Part shown: one piece after another, positions 25,534 through 33,792 of the stretch
Layout of the letters: every line of letters starts with the position of its first letter
Numbering within the stretch: position 1 is the stretch's first letter
From: Bacteroidales bacterium UBA4293
Lineage (GTDB): Bacteria; Bacteroidota; Bacteroidia; Bacteroidales; Bacteroidaceae
DNA length: 64,000 nt
NCBI GenBank assembly: GCA_002395835.1
Contig: DGVD01000004.1
Span: 1 to 64,000 of the forward strand
Reading direction: 5' to 3'
The notes under the pieces: model-generated
Seen by the model: only the letters and a program-made list of their open reading frames with translations
Database searches by the model: none
Told to the model about the DNA's origin: nothing
Made by a program: the position numbers and the translations under genes

Positions 25534-27177
25534 TTAGTTTACATTGTCTACTACAGACAGGCGGTCGAAGTAGAAGCCAGATGCCAGAGTAGCACCCTTG
25601 GTCACACTACCGGTTTCTACGTCATAGATGTAAATAGTAGGAAGATTGCCTGTAGTTTCATCTGGGCAGGTACCCACATAGCACTTGCCGTTGTAGTAGC
25701 TTACACGGTCGGTGAATGAACCACAGCTGTATGGCAGAGTTTTGCCATCGAAGGTTAATTCAGTACTTTCACCAGTGGCAATGTCGTATACGGCATAGTA
25801 GCTGTTGAATTCATTCTGTCCCCAGCCTTTATATTCTGTTGGAGTAGATGCCAGGCCGCAGTAATATGGGTCTTGTATGTACATCATTACCTTATTATTT
25901 CCCATGTAATCTACAGTCAGAATCTTACCAGAATCATATTTGTCGAATCCCAGATAGTTCTTGTCAGTATCATATTCACCCTTGTTTACACGGATAAGAC
26001 GACCGTACTGTTGAGTAGATTTTGAAGTTTCTGGAATCTGGTTACCGCAAGCAATGTACAGGTTTTCATTTTCATCCATGAACATCTTGTCCTGCTGCAA
26101 TTCACCGAATGCTGTACCAGCCATTTCATCTATACGGGTTTCGTTGATTACGTTCTTTATTTCCATAGTAGCAGCATCAATGAAGGCAATGTAGATTCCA
26201 GGAGCAGCATCGGTAGCCTTATCGGTGAAGCAATAAATGATAGTGTTATCGCTAGGACGGTATTTAGCCAAACCTGAAGTAGAGAAAGATACGATTCCAC
26301 CTTCTTTGAGGTCTTTGGTAGCGCTGGTCAGATCCAGAACACCTTCACCTTCCAGGGTGAATGAAGTGCCATTGTCTTTTACCTTAGACCATACAATGTT
26401 GTTCTGAGAGCCCTTTGAAGAAGCCTTGTCGGAACCGATGAATACAAATTCATTTTCAGCGATGATAGCATGTGCATACTTACGAGTCTGGAAGACACTG
26501 CTACCCATTTCAAATCTAGCAATGGTGGTAGCACCTTCATTGTTGATAAGGTATTTACCATACCATGAATTGCCTTTAGGAGCTACTTCATAGTAGTAGC
26601 CTTTATAGATGACAGCTTCAGATTCCAGCTCAGCTGACTTGATGTCAGCACCTATACCAGTATAGCTTATGGAGTAATTAGGGTTAACCAAGTCTCCAGG
26701 TTCTACACTACGAATAAGGTAAGAGGTTACACCCGTAGAAGACATACCTGTGGTAGCACCTACAGAAGCTAGAAGGTCGAAGTGGTAAGTAGGTGCAGCA
26801 GGTTTTTCTTTACCAGCTTGGGTAAAGGTCAAGTCTGTGCTTCCAGATGCAGTCTCGCCATTGAAATTGAATTTTACATGAGCAGTGCGGCTCTCGTAAT
26901 CTGTATTTTCGGTTGCAGTAACGGTTAAAGTCGCATTTCCATTACCAGAAGTAGGGGAAACAGTCAACCATTCTGCATCGGATGCAGCTGTCCAATTCGC
27001 ATTGGAGCTGACCGTAACATTTAGAGAACCCCCAGCAGCTTCAATATCAGTTCCCGCATCAGGAGCAACTGTAAAGGTGGTTGGTACTACAGGGTCGTCA
27101 TCGGAACAGCTGTTGAACATTGTTCCTACCAGCAGGCATGAGAATGCCAGTGCTAAAAATTTAAACTTTTTCATCAT
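25534..27177 (-). CDS. lipoprotein with BACON domain and DUF4374-type (XusB-like) beta-propeller
   Basis: A 547-residue predicted outer-surface lipoprotein: signal peptide with lipobox (VGTMFNSC), then an aspartate-rich SDDDP stretch that in Bacteroidetes favours surface export. Residues about 34-125 look like a BACON domain (GGSLNVTVSSNANWTAAS...WLTVSP). From about 130 to the end the sequence resembles DUF4374 proteins that partner TonB receptors for siderophores (YDIATGESTELTFDG, YIYDVETGSVTKG repeats typical of a propeller). Inferred role: capture of a metal-bearing ligand for the TonB receptor encoded next to it. The ligand is unknown. Confidence 0.75.
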   Translation of the reverse strand: MMKKFKFLALAFSCLLVGTMFNSCSDDDPVVPTTFTVAPDAGTDIEAAGGSLNVTVSSNANWTAASDAEWLTVSPTSGNGNATLTVTATENTDYESRTAHVKFNFNGETASGSTDLTFTQAGKEKPAAPTYHFDLLASVGATTGMSSTGVTSYLIRSVEPGDLVNPNYSISYTGIGADIKSAELESEAVIYKGYYYEVAPKGNSWYGKYLINNEGATTIARFEMGSSVFQTRKYAHAIIAENEFVFIGSDKASSKGSQNNIVWSKVKDNGTSFTLEGEGVLDLTSATKDLKEGGIVSFSTSGLAKYRPSDNTIIYCFTDKATDAAPGIYIAFIDAATMEIKNVINETRIDEMAGTAFGELQQDKMFMDENENLYIACGNQIPETSKSTQQYGRLIRVNKGEYDTDKNYLGFDKYDSGKILTVDYMGNNKVMMYIQDPYYCGLASTPTEYKGWGQNEFNSYYAVYDIATGESTELTFDGKTLPYSCGSFTDRVSYYNGKCYVGTCPDETTGNLPTIYIYDVETGSVTKGATLASGFYFDRLSVVDNVN

Positions 27178-27196
27178 TTGTTTTTATTATGTGTTG

Positions 27197-29599
27197 TTAT
27201 CGTATATATACTCTGAATTTTGCCATAAATGTTCGTCCTGGTTTCTGGAGTTTATAATTGTCGAAGGACAGTTTGTTGAACACGTTGTCGCAAGTTAACG
27301 TGAGGCTATAGCGTTCTTGTTGCCAAGAGTAAGTGAGTGAAGCATTGAACACGTTCTGCTCTGGGATTCGTGCCTTATTTGGCAGGTAGCCGTAGCTTTC
27401 CCAGGTGAGGTAATACCAATGCACGTATTGATAAAGAAGGTTGAAACGCAGACGGTCACCCTGGGAGAGGAGATCATATTTGTTCAACGTTAAATCGATA
27501 TTGCTATAGAGCCAAGGCTTATTAGGGATTCGGTTTTTATAGGTGGCACTTTCGTTTCCATTCTCCAGGTATCTTTCCATATCACGGCTCTCCTGATAGC
27601 TCAGGTTTCCGGTTAGCTGCAACCATCGTCCCCATGAATAGCGTATTTCCCCCTCTAATCCTTTGCTGGTCACATCGTTCACATTGAAATACTGGGCGGT
27701 TCCATCGCTCTCATTTACACGCAAATGGATATAGTCGGTCACTTTCCTATAAAAAGCAGTGAATTCATAGTAAATTAAATGCTTGCGACTAGGTTGTATG
27801 TTTCCGAACAAACCGATATTTACGTTGTGACTTTTTTCTGGCTCCAAGGCTAGGTTAGGGTAGGTGGTAGAACCGTTGCCCAGAAGTTCCCTAGCTTGTG
27901 GTAATCTTACGGAGCGTTCATAGCTTAATTTGATACTCAATGGTTCAAAAATAGTAAAACGGCTGCCAACTCCACCACCCAGATTATTTTTAGTAGTGGT
28001 GCTAGGTACCTTGTTAGAACCCGTAATCCATGCTAAGTCGGTTTGTTCCACCCGAACATGGTTGATATAATCTTTTAGGAAGAAAGAGTTCACCCAACGG
28101 CCGTCTTTACCTAAAGATTGGTCGTAGCTTAAACCCAGTACTTGTTTGGAGAGCAAGTCTTCCGATGGGGTGAACGTTCCGTCAATTTCGCTCTCTGGGT
28201 AATAATCAGAAGCAGTATCATAACGCTTATTTCCCGTTCTGTTCAACATATAATTTAAGTTGAAAGAATGATGGTTGTTCAGGGCATAGTTGAAATTAGC
28301 GCGAATGATGGTTAACGGGCGCTTGTAATGGCGATACTGACGTCCTCTAGAGGTCATTTCATTACTAGACTTATACTGATAACCTCCATTCCAGTTGTAG
28401 CGGGCATAAGCCGTATCTATGGTGAGACTATGATCCCAGGTATGACTGGCAGAAATATTCAACGAAAGCCCTTCGGTGAGGAAGTTATCTTTCTTGTATT
28501 TCATGTTGATGTTCCAGGCATCTTGTTTGCGCTCTGCCTTACCATAGACAATAGACTGGATGGTACCTGTCTGAATCTCTTTGTTGGTCTGAGTAAAGCT
28601 ACCACCCACGAAGAACTGGTCAGCCCATTTCTTGTTCTGTACTCCAGCCTCCAATTGGACCATGGCATTAAAATAATCATCGTGAAAGCGTTTCCGGGTG
28701 ACCGTGTCATATCGTGCGGTTTCAGAATTCCACACCTCCACATTATGTACTTTATAATCATTCTTGGAAGAGTTCACACTGAACTGAGGACGCAGGATAA
28801 TCCCCGTTTTATTAAGAACAAACTGGGAATTGAAATCGGCCATGTAGGTGCTGAAACTACCAGCACTGACAGAAGCATCTACGAAATTTGTCTTTTCTTG
28901 TTTAGTAATGATATTGATGGCTCCCCCTAAAGCATCAGCACCCAAGTAGCTTGGTACCACTCCTTTGTATACCTCTATTCGGTCAATGGTGTTGATAGGA
29001 AAGTTGGACAGGTTCACTCCATTTCCTTTGGAAGATAATGGCAGGCCATCTACAAAATAGCGGATGGAATTACCGGATAACCCATTTAAAGACAATTCGA
29101 AGTCGCTTCCCAAACCGCCTTCAGTCCGAACTTTCACACCACTGCTACGGCTTATCAAGTCGTTTAGGTTGGTCACACTGCTGGCAATGCTTTTGATGTC
29201 CACTGCACTTACGGTATATGCACCTTCACGGAGCTGTTGCTCTTGACTTTTCCCCACAACGATGACATCTTGCAGGTTGAAGCCAGTTTCCGTAAGGGTG
29301 ATGTCAATCTTTGTCTGTTTCCGGGTATCAATCTCTAGTTCTTTCGTTTCATAGCCAATAAGTTGTGAGACTAAGATTAGTTTCCCAGATTTGACTTTCA
29401 GTTCATATTCACCATCATCATTGGTATAAGTACCTATGACGGAGTTTTTAACAGAAACCGAGGCCATGGAAAGGACATTGCCTTTATTGTCTTTCACTGT
29501 TCCTGTCAGAGTTACTTGTGATTGCGCCCAGGCTGAACCAGTAACAATCAGTAGGAGTACAAGCAGGAATGCTTCTTTTATCAGTATTCTTTTATTCAT
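27197..29599 (-). CDS. TonB-dependent outer-membrane receptor (siderophore/corrinoid type)
   Basis: An 800-residue protein with a signal peptide (ends GSAWAQ) and a carboxypeptidase-regulatory domain (about 28-110; GTVKDNKGNVLSMASVSV). The plug domain begins with the QDVIVVGKS TonB-box-like stretch and contains LNDLISRSSGVKVR, followed by a 22-strand barrel ending in Arg (FMAKFRVYIR). It is not a SusC: there is no SusD neighbour. First gene of the long operon and directly downstream of a cobalamin riboswitch, so its synthesis is expected to fall when cobalamin is plentiful. Possible ligands are corrinoid, cobalt chelate, tetrapyrrole or siderophore. Confidence 0.9.
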   Translation of the reverse strand: MNKRILIKEAFLLVLLLIVTGSAWAQSQVTLTGTVKDNKGNVLSMASVSVKNSVIGTYTNDDGEYELKVKSGKLILVSQLIGYETKELEIDTRKQTKIDITLTETGFNLQDVIVVGKSQEQQLREGAYTVSAVDIKSIASSVTNLNDLISRSSGVKVRTEGGLGSDFELSLNGLSGNSIRYFVDGLPLSSKGNGVNLSNFPINTIDRIEVYKGVVPSYLGADALGGAINIITKQEKTNFVDASVSAGSFSTYMADFNSQFVLNKTGIILRPQFSVNSSKNDYKVHNVEVWNSETARYDTVTRKRFHDDYFNAMVQLEAGVQNKKWADQFFVGGSFTQTNKEIQTGTIQSIVYGKAERKQDAWNINMKYKKDNFLTEGLSLNISASHTWDHSLTIDTAYARYNWNGGYQYKSSNEMTSRGRQYRHYKRPLTIIRANFNYALNNHHSFNLNYMLNRTGNKRYDTASDYYPESEIDGTFTPSEDLLSKQVLGLSYDQSLGKDGRWVNSFFLKDYINHVRVEQTDLAWITGSNKVPSTTTKNNLGGGVGSRFTIFEPLSIKLSYERSVRLPQARELLGNGSTTYPNLALEPEKSHNVNIGLFGNIQPSRKHLIYYEFTAFYRKVTDYIHLRVNESDGTAQYFNVNDVTSKGLEGEIRYSWGRWLQLTGNLSYQESRDMERYLENGNESATYKNRIPNKPWLYSNIDLTLNKYDLLSQGDRLRFNLLYQYVHWYYLTWESYGYLPNKARIPEQNVFNASLTYSWQQERYSLTLTCDNVFNKLSFDNYKLQKPGRTFMAKFRVYIR

Positions 29600-29807
29600 T
29601 TAGAGATTATTGATTCTTAGAGTGTAAAGGAAAAGGGGAATAAAGAAGTGCTTATAGGGTTGAAGTACGACACGAGATAACCCTACATAAAGACACATTG
29701 CAATAGCCAAGACGGCTAAAGCTATCACACAGTTTTGCTCCATTAGCAAAATAAAGGCTTAAAACAATGTTCAAGTCACTCTGTCCCCGAAATGACTATT
29801 CACTAAA

Positions 29808-29985
29808 GCAATAGGTAGGTCTTCTGACTTTATTCCTGGTCATGCGCCTTCCCAAAACGAACTCCGTTTCAGTGGCCTTGGAATGCATTCCCACGTAAAT
29901 TGGAATTTACAGCTACGGGCATAGTCGCAGAATTGCACTGCGTTCCCTCTTCGTCTTTGGCTGTGTAAAAACAGCCTTAGAAACC
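29808..29985 (-). ncRNA. cobalamin riboswitch 1 (leader of the TonB receptor operon)
   Basis: Read on the minus strand, the conserved parts occur in order: GGGAACGCAGTGCAATTC (29929-29946), CCCGTAGCTGTAAA (29906-29919), GCCACTG (29870-29876) and the B12 box AGTCAGAAGACCTAC (29815-29829). The AUG lies about 210 nt further on. No hairpin followed by a U-run is obvious between box and gene, so control may act on translation or through a long-range fold. The leader between 29600 and 29800 shows only weak hairpins (TAGGGTT...AACCCTA). Confidence 0.93.
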
Positions 29986-29996
29986 AATTGCGGGTG

Positions 29997-30027
29997 CAAA
30001 ATTAACCTTTTTTATTTATTAAATAAA
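29997..30027 (-). promoter_or_regulatory. promoter of riboswitch 1 transcript
   Basis: On the minus strand, TAATTTTG (30004-29997) is preceded after a 19-nt spacer by TTTA (30027-30024), one mismatch from TTTG. Transcription would start just before the aptamer. The words around the -7 box (GGTTAAYTTTGCA) recur at riboswitch 2. Confidence 0.5.
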
Positions 30028-30089
30028 AGAAAAGTCTCTTTTTTACCCTAATTTGGGTAGAAGGTGCAAATAATCAAGCTAAAAAGCTA

Positions 30090-30097
30090 TACCTTTG
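30090..30097 (+). promoter_or_regulatory. -7 element of cobI
   Basis: TACCTTTG, a full match to TAnnTTTG, lies 18 bases before the cobI start. The very short leader leaves no room for a riboswitch. Confidence 0.5.
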
Positions 30098-30115
30098 TAG
30101 TGAAAAAGATGAATT

Positions 30116-30799
30116 ATGGCAAGTGTATATTTCCTTTCTTTAGGCCCAGGTGGAGTAGAAAATGTGACGTGGGGAACCATCAAGATTCTTCAGCATTGCG
30201 ACCGGATATATTGTTTTGGAACTAGTAGCCAGTCTTTTGCAGCAAAGACGCTTTCCTTGTTGCCCATTAATGCTCCTATTCAGGTGGTGAAAGTACCGAT
30301 GCAGAAAGACCGAGAGGCGACTTGGAAAGTTTATCAGGACTTGGCATCAGAAATCAAAGAAAAACATTCTTTGGGAGAGAAAATAGCAGTAGCTACCGAA
30401 GGCGACAGTGGAATATATGCCACAACCCATTATGTGAAGGACCTGTTGGACCAGTGGGGAGTGAAGACGGAACAAATGGGAGGAGTACCTTCCTTTATCG
30501 CAGCCAGTGCCAGGGCAGGACTCCATCTGGTTAGTCAGAAAGAGCGCTTATTGGTTATCCCAGGAATGATTACCTTACAGGAGATAACTGATTTGGTTGA
30601 AAAAAACACAACTGTGGTAATTATGAAACTTTCTATGGCTACGGACATTGTTCATGAATGTATGAAATTACATCCCGAATATCAATATCACTACTTTAGC
30701 CATATTGGTCAGCCAGAAGAAGTGTATCTACATGATAGAGATATTCTTTTACAACAAGATTTTCCTTATTTCTCCCTAATGATTATCAAGCATCCTTGA
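30116..30799 (+). CDS. cbiL: precorrin-2 / cobalt-factor II C20-methyltransferase (CobI/CbiL)
   Basis: A 227-residue SAM-dependent methyltransferase of the cobalamin ring family. It has the loop LSLGPGGVENVTW (here PGG in place of the usual PGD/PGS), AVATEGDSGIYATT and GGVPSFIAASARAGL. It methylates C20, the first committed methylation after cobalt insertion. It supplies the only ring methyltransferase missing from the minus-strand operon. It is transcribed divergently from its own promoter and runs into the cbiA C-terminal gene (14-bp convergent overlap). Confidence 0.9.
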   Translation: MASVYFLSLGPGGVENVTWGTIKILQHCDRIYCFGTSSQSFAAKTLSLLPINAPIQVVKVPMQKDREATWKVYQDLASEIKEKHSLGEKIAVATEGDSGIYATTHYVKDLLDQWGVKTEQMGGVPSFIAASARAGLHLVSQKERLLVIPGMITLQEITDLVEKNTTVVIMKLSMATDIVHECMKLHPEYQYHYFSHIGQPEEVYLHDRDILLQQDFPYFSLMIIKHP

Positions 30800-31394
30800 T
30801 ACAAGATTTTAGTTGTGCAAGAAATGCCTCAAACCCACATTCTGCCCAATACCAATGTGTATATCCAGCAATTACATTTTTAGAATGATAGATGCTGGTT
30901 GCGACTGGTAAGCCTTTGGCTGAGAGTTGATTTTGAGTGGTTTGGACAGCAGGAGCCTGCACTGATTCTTCTATCTCGGAATAATGGAACTCATGGCCTT
31001 TCAAACTGTTCTTATTTAGAGGGATAATCCGATATCCCAGATGTAAATGAGCATTCTCCATTGTGCATTTAAAAGGAAGAACATTGCACATGGGATATGC
31101 TTCTCCATTTATCTCAATACTTCGCGTGAGATACATCATACCCCCGCATTCGGCAAAAATAGCTCCATTTTTTTCTGCATACTGCCGGATGCTTTCTTTC
31201 ATGGATGTATTTTTTGCTAATGCTTCTGTAAAAAGCTCGGGATAGCCACCTGGGAGGTAAAGTAAGTCGCAAACTGGAAGTTCCGGATCTGTAAGCGGAG
31301 AAAAGAAACACACATCTCCACATTCTTTCATGGCATCCACATTCGCCCTATACATAAAATTGAAGGCTTCATCCTTAGCTATCGCTATTTTCAT
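30786..31394 (-). CDS. cbiA: cobyrinic acid a,c-diamide synthase, C-terminal glutaminase part (split CbiA)
   Basis: A 202-residue protein equal to the C-terminal half of CbiA: MKIAIAKDEAFNFMYRANVD opens the class I glutaminase-like domain, DLLYLPGGYPELF follows, the nucleophile Cys is in FAECGGMMYLT and the His in GHEFHYSEIE. In CbiA this domain feeds ammonia to the synthetase half, which is a separate gene here. The start ATG overlaps the upstream stop TGA by sharing ATGA. It looks intact and functional as a separate subunit, but a one-base frameshift in an ancestral single gene would give the same picture. Confidence 0.88.
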   Translation of the reverse strand: MKIAIAKDEAFNFMYRANVDAMKECGDVCFFSPLTDPELPVCDLLYLPGGYPELFTEALAKNTSMKESIRQYAEKNGAIFAECGGMMYLTRSIEINGEAYPMCNVLPFKCTMENAHLHLGYRIIPLNKNSLKGHEFHYSEIEESVQAPAVQTTQNQLSAKGLPVATSIYHSKNVIAGYTHWYWAECGFEAFLAQLKSCIKDA

Positions 31395-32053
31395 AGACTC
31401 AGTATTTTATCGATGAGTACATGCTTTTCCACCTCTGATGCAGCTTGGCAAATCAGTTCTTCCATTTCCTGTTTAGCCGTAATCGTCAGACCCAAATGCC
31501 TTCCAGGAACTGTGAGTTTGGGATTTTGCTGAAGATATCCCAAACAGGGGACCCCTGCATCACTGCACGCTTGTTCCAAGTAAGAGAAATGGTTCTCGCT
31601 GGCAACCCTGTTGAAAATCACACCACCTAGTTTAATGGCATCACTGAAATGTTTAAATCCGTAGATGAGCGGGGCTACGGAATAGGCTACTGATTTGGCA
31701 TTGACCAGCAAGATTACGGGGATATCCAGTAAACCAGATATTTCAGCACTAGAACCCCTACTTTTATCATAACCATCAAATAACCCCATTACACCTTCTA
31801 CTACACTAATGTCTGCCCCTTTAGAGTAATGTTGATATAAATATCTTACATGTTCTTTAGAAGCCAGCCATGTGTCTAAATTTACTGATTCATGGCCGCT
31901 AGCCATGGAATGAAACATGGGATCAATGTAGTCGGGACCGCATTTGAACGGTTGTACCTCTAGCCCTTTATTACGTAATGCGCGAAGAATTCCCATGGTG
32001 AAGGTGGTTTTCCCACAGCCCGAAGAAGTAGCGCCGATAAGGAATGAAGTCAT
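31391..32053 (-). CDS. cbiA: cobyrinic acid a,c-diamide synthase, N-terminal ATP-dependent part (split CbiA)
   Basis: A 220-residue P-loop protein equal to the N-terminal half of CbiA: GATSSGCGKTTFTMG, FKCGPDYIDPMFH, VVEGVMGLFDGY and GVIFNRVASENH are family motifs. It activates carboxylates with ATP; ammonia comes from the glutaminase half. It ends at IDKILSL and the second half begins at once in the -1 frame. The sum of 422 residues is slightly below the usual length of about 430-460, as if the linker between domains was lost. It lies 3 nt after the binding-protein gene. Confidence 0.9.
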   Translation of the reverse strand: MTSFLIGATSSGCGKTTFTMGILRALRNKGLEVQPFKCGPDYIDPMFHSMASGHESVNLDTWLASKEHVRYLYQHYSKGADISVVEGVMGLFDGYDKSRGSSAEISGLLDIPVILLVNAKSVAYSVAPLIYGFKHFSDAIKLGGVIFNRVASENHFSYLEQACSDAGVPCLGYLQQNPKLTVPGRHLGLTITAKQEMEELICQAASEVEKHVLIDKILSL

Positions 32054-32056
32054 GTC

Positions 32057-33193
32057 TTATTTAATCAGCTTGTAAAATTTGGGTTCATAGTTCGGCAGGA
32101 CATTCGGATGAAAAGCCTTGACAAAATCAGCTAGTACATAATGCGGCTGGACACCTGCCAGTTCTCTATAGGGAGTCTGAGCGAAATTACAGAAAAGCAC
32201 TTTCTGATTCTTATAAGCATCCATAGAGGTATATCGCTCGTCTTCCTTGGCTAAGGACTCTAAGGTAAAATCTCCATTGAAACTGCCGTCTATTTGCCAA
32301 AAATCTGCGCTGATGCCTCGAGCATAGACAGCTTCAAAATCCAAGGTAGTTCCACCAGAATCTTCGTTGTCTTTCATAATGTAATCTGCTCCGGCATCTT
32401 TGAATAATTGAGCCATATAGCTTTTGCCTCCTACAATATACCAACCGTCTCGGATCTGCCGGCCTGAAATAACGGTAGGCGTATGGAGTGAATCTGCCTG
32501 AATTTCCTCTTTCAAGGTTAGGTATTTTCTTTCAATGTCGGCAAAGACGGCATTGGCACGTCTGGTTTCTCCCGTAAGCAGGCCTATTAGTTTAATCCAC
32601 TCAGCTTGTCCTAGGGGATTAATCTCTTTGTATCCATGATGTGAGATTAGTGGAACACCAATTTCTTTCAAGACTTCGAAGCCTCCATGTTTGCTGGCCG
32701 ATACGAAAATGTAATCCGGTTTTACCGCAATGACGGTTTCCAGGTCAAAGTTCCCTTCTTTACCGATTTTGACTGTAGTGCCATCGACCATTTGCTGTTT
32801 CATTTTCGGGCTGAACAGGTTTTTTAAGGAATTCATTCCTACGATGCGATCTTCTAGTCCAAGCACTTCAAAATTACCTAGCTGTAGGGCAGTGGTACAA
32901 ATGAAACGTTTTGCAGGCTTTGTAATGACAAATTCTTCTGTGGTAGTTCTTTCCAATGATGGGTCAGGGTTACAGATGTAAACATGGATGCCATCGGGTT
33001 GGTAATCTACTTTCAAGCCTTTGGCATAACGGATGATTACAGAATCTGAGTACTCTTGGGTATGAGCCAGAATAGAGTCATGAAGTTGAAATAGTTCATC
33101 AGCCTTAAAATTTTGTGCGGACTGCTGATTCTTGTTGCATGATGTAAAACAGCATGCAACAGCCAAAGATAGAACTAAAAAGAAATGCCTCAT
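32057..33193 (-). CDS. periplasmic substrate-binding lipoprotein (BtuF/FepB type)
   Basis: A 378-residue lipoprotein (lipobox CCFTSC) of the class III binding-protein fold. A long N-terminal extension precedes the first lobe, which begins near residue 95 (AKRFICTTALQLGNFEVLGLEDRIVG). The helical linker region KPDYIFVSASKHGGFEVLKEIGVPL and the second lobe (VISGRQIRDGWYIVGGKSYMAQLFKDAGADYI) follow. Such proteins bring B12, haem or siderophores to a FecCD permease; the likely partner is at 16070-17086. It is the first gene after cobalamin riboswitch 2 and is followed by split cbiA, so corrinoid salvage and synthesis share control. Confidence 0.87.
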   Translation of the reverse strand: MRHFFLVLSLAVACCFTSCNKNQQSAQNFKADELFQLHDSILAHTQEYSDSVIIRYAKGLKVDYQPDGIHVYICNPDPSLERTTTEEFVITKPAKRFICTTALQLGNFEVLGLEDRIVGMNSLKNLFSPKMKQQMVDGTTVKIGKEGNFDLETVIAVKPDYIFVSASKHGGFEVLKEIGVPLISHHGYKEINPLGQAEWIKLIGLLTGETRRANAVFADIERKYLTLKEEIQADSLHTPTVISGRQIRDGWYIVGGKSYMAQLFKDAGADYIMKDNEDSGGTTLDFEAVYARGISADFWQIDGSFNGDFTLESLAKEDERYTSMDAYKNQKVLFCNFAQTPYRELAGVQPHYVLADFVKAFHPNVLPNYEPKFYKLIK

Positions 33194-33241
33194 CTTCTTT
33201 TCAATTTACAACAAACATTTAAGTTTACTAAAAGCACGAAC

Positions 33242-33273
33242 AAAAAGAACCCCATTCTCCTGGGATGGTTCCC
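33242..33273 (-). terminator. terminator hairpin in the expression platform of riboswitch 2
   Basis: On the minus strand, GGAACC...GGGGTTC (33273-33247) forms a hairpin followed by TTTTTG. It lies 17 nt past the B12 box and 50 nt before the start codon, where a cobalamin-dependent terminator would be expected. Confidence 0.6.
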
Positions 33274-33284
33274 TCGTTAACCGG

Positions 33285-33445
33285 TTTTTGGCAGGTTTTC
33301 TGGCTTGTCCTTAAACCTAACGGTCTTCCCGCTTCTATAGCAGTGACCTAGGATTTGTCAGGTTTGTTTGAATAGGATATACAGCTGCAGGAACAGCTCA
33401 GGCTTAGACCTGATTCCCTTACACAGATGGCAGTATGTCATCTGT
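33285..33445 (-). ncRNA. cobalamin riboswitch 2 (leader of the binding protein-cbiA operon)
   Basis: Minus-strand reading shows GGGAATCAGGTCTAAGCC (33418-33401), TTCCTGCAGCTGTA (33393-33380), GTCACTG (33347-33341) and the B12 box AGCCAGAAAACCTGCC (33305-33290). A terminator-like hairpin follows. The GCCACTG element carries a one-base change (GTCACTG). The aptamer is independent of riboswitch 1 and differs from it in most variable stems. Confidence 0.9.
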
Positions 33446-33460
33446 TTCCAAAACCAGTTG

Positions 33461-33491
33461 CAAAGTTAACCTTTTAGGAAAAATAAGCAAA
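33461..33491 (-). promoter_or_regulatory. promoter of riboswitch 2 transcript
   Basis: On the minus strand, TTTG (33491-33488), a 19-nt spacer and TAACTTTG (33468-33461) match the Bacteroidales consensus completely. Transcription would begin about 10 nt before the aptamer. Confidence 0.7.
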
Positions 33492-33612
33492 ACTTTTTGT
33501 TGGAAAGCATCAGGATAATGCTGAATACACTCTTTGATAATGTAGTAAGTATAGTAGGATATAAACAGGAAGATTATATCACGATGGCTAGAGTTTATAT
33601 AGACATATAGGT

Positions 33613-33630
33613 TCTTGACTCGTGTCAAGA
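33613..33630. repeat. short inverted repeat upstream of the HU-like gene
   Basis: TCTTGAC-TCGT-GTCAAGA, a 7-bp dyad. A related but broken form (TTCTTGATTCTTGTTAA) lies at about 33680-33696. The stretch 33492-33760 contains no gene. It may be a protein site or a weak hairpin. Confidence 0.3.
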
Positions 33631-33760
33631 GCGTTTTCTACTATTGTCAATGGCATCCTTCACTTCAGTTAAATGCCTTCTTGATTCTTGTTAAACGGTT
33701 TTTAGAGTGCTTATGTATACTAAATGGCAGATAGAATGGCTTATTGTCCGATTTTTTCTC

Positions 33761-33768
33761 TATATTTG
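33761..33768 (+). promoter_or_regulatory. -7 element of the HU-like gene
   Basis: TATATTTG, a full match to TAnnTTTG, 25 bases before the ATG at 33793. It also decides the start: the open frame extends upstream to 33724, but that would place the start codon before the promoter. Confidence 0.5.
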
Positions 33769-33792
33769 CACCGCTTAATTAGTATTGAATCT

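Noticed and set aside
29600..29800. A terminator in the leader of the TonB receptor gene
   Set aside because: The hairpins TAGGGTT/AACCCTA and AGTCA/TGACT lack a following U-run, so they were not listed as a terminator.
33724..33792. Upstream extension of the HU-like gene
   Set aside because: It includes the -7 promoter element and encodes no conserved sequence.
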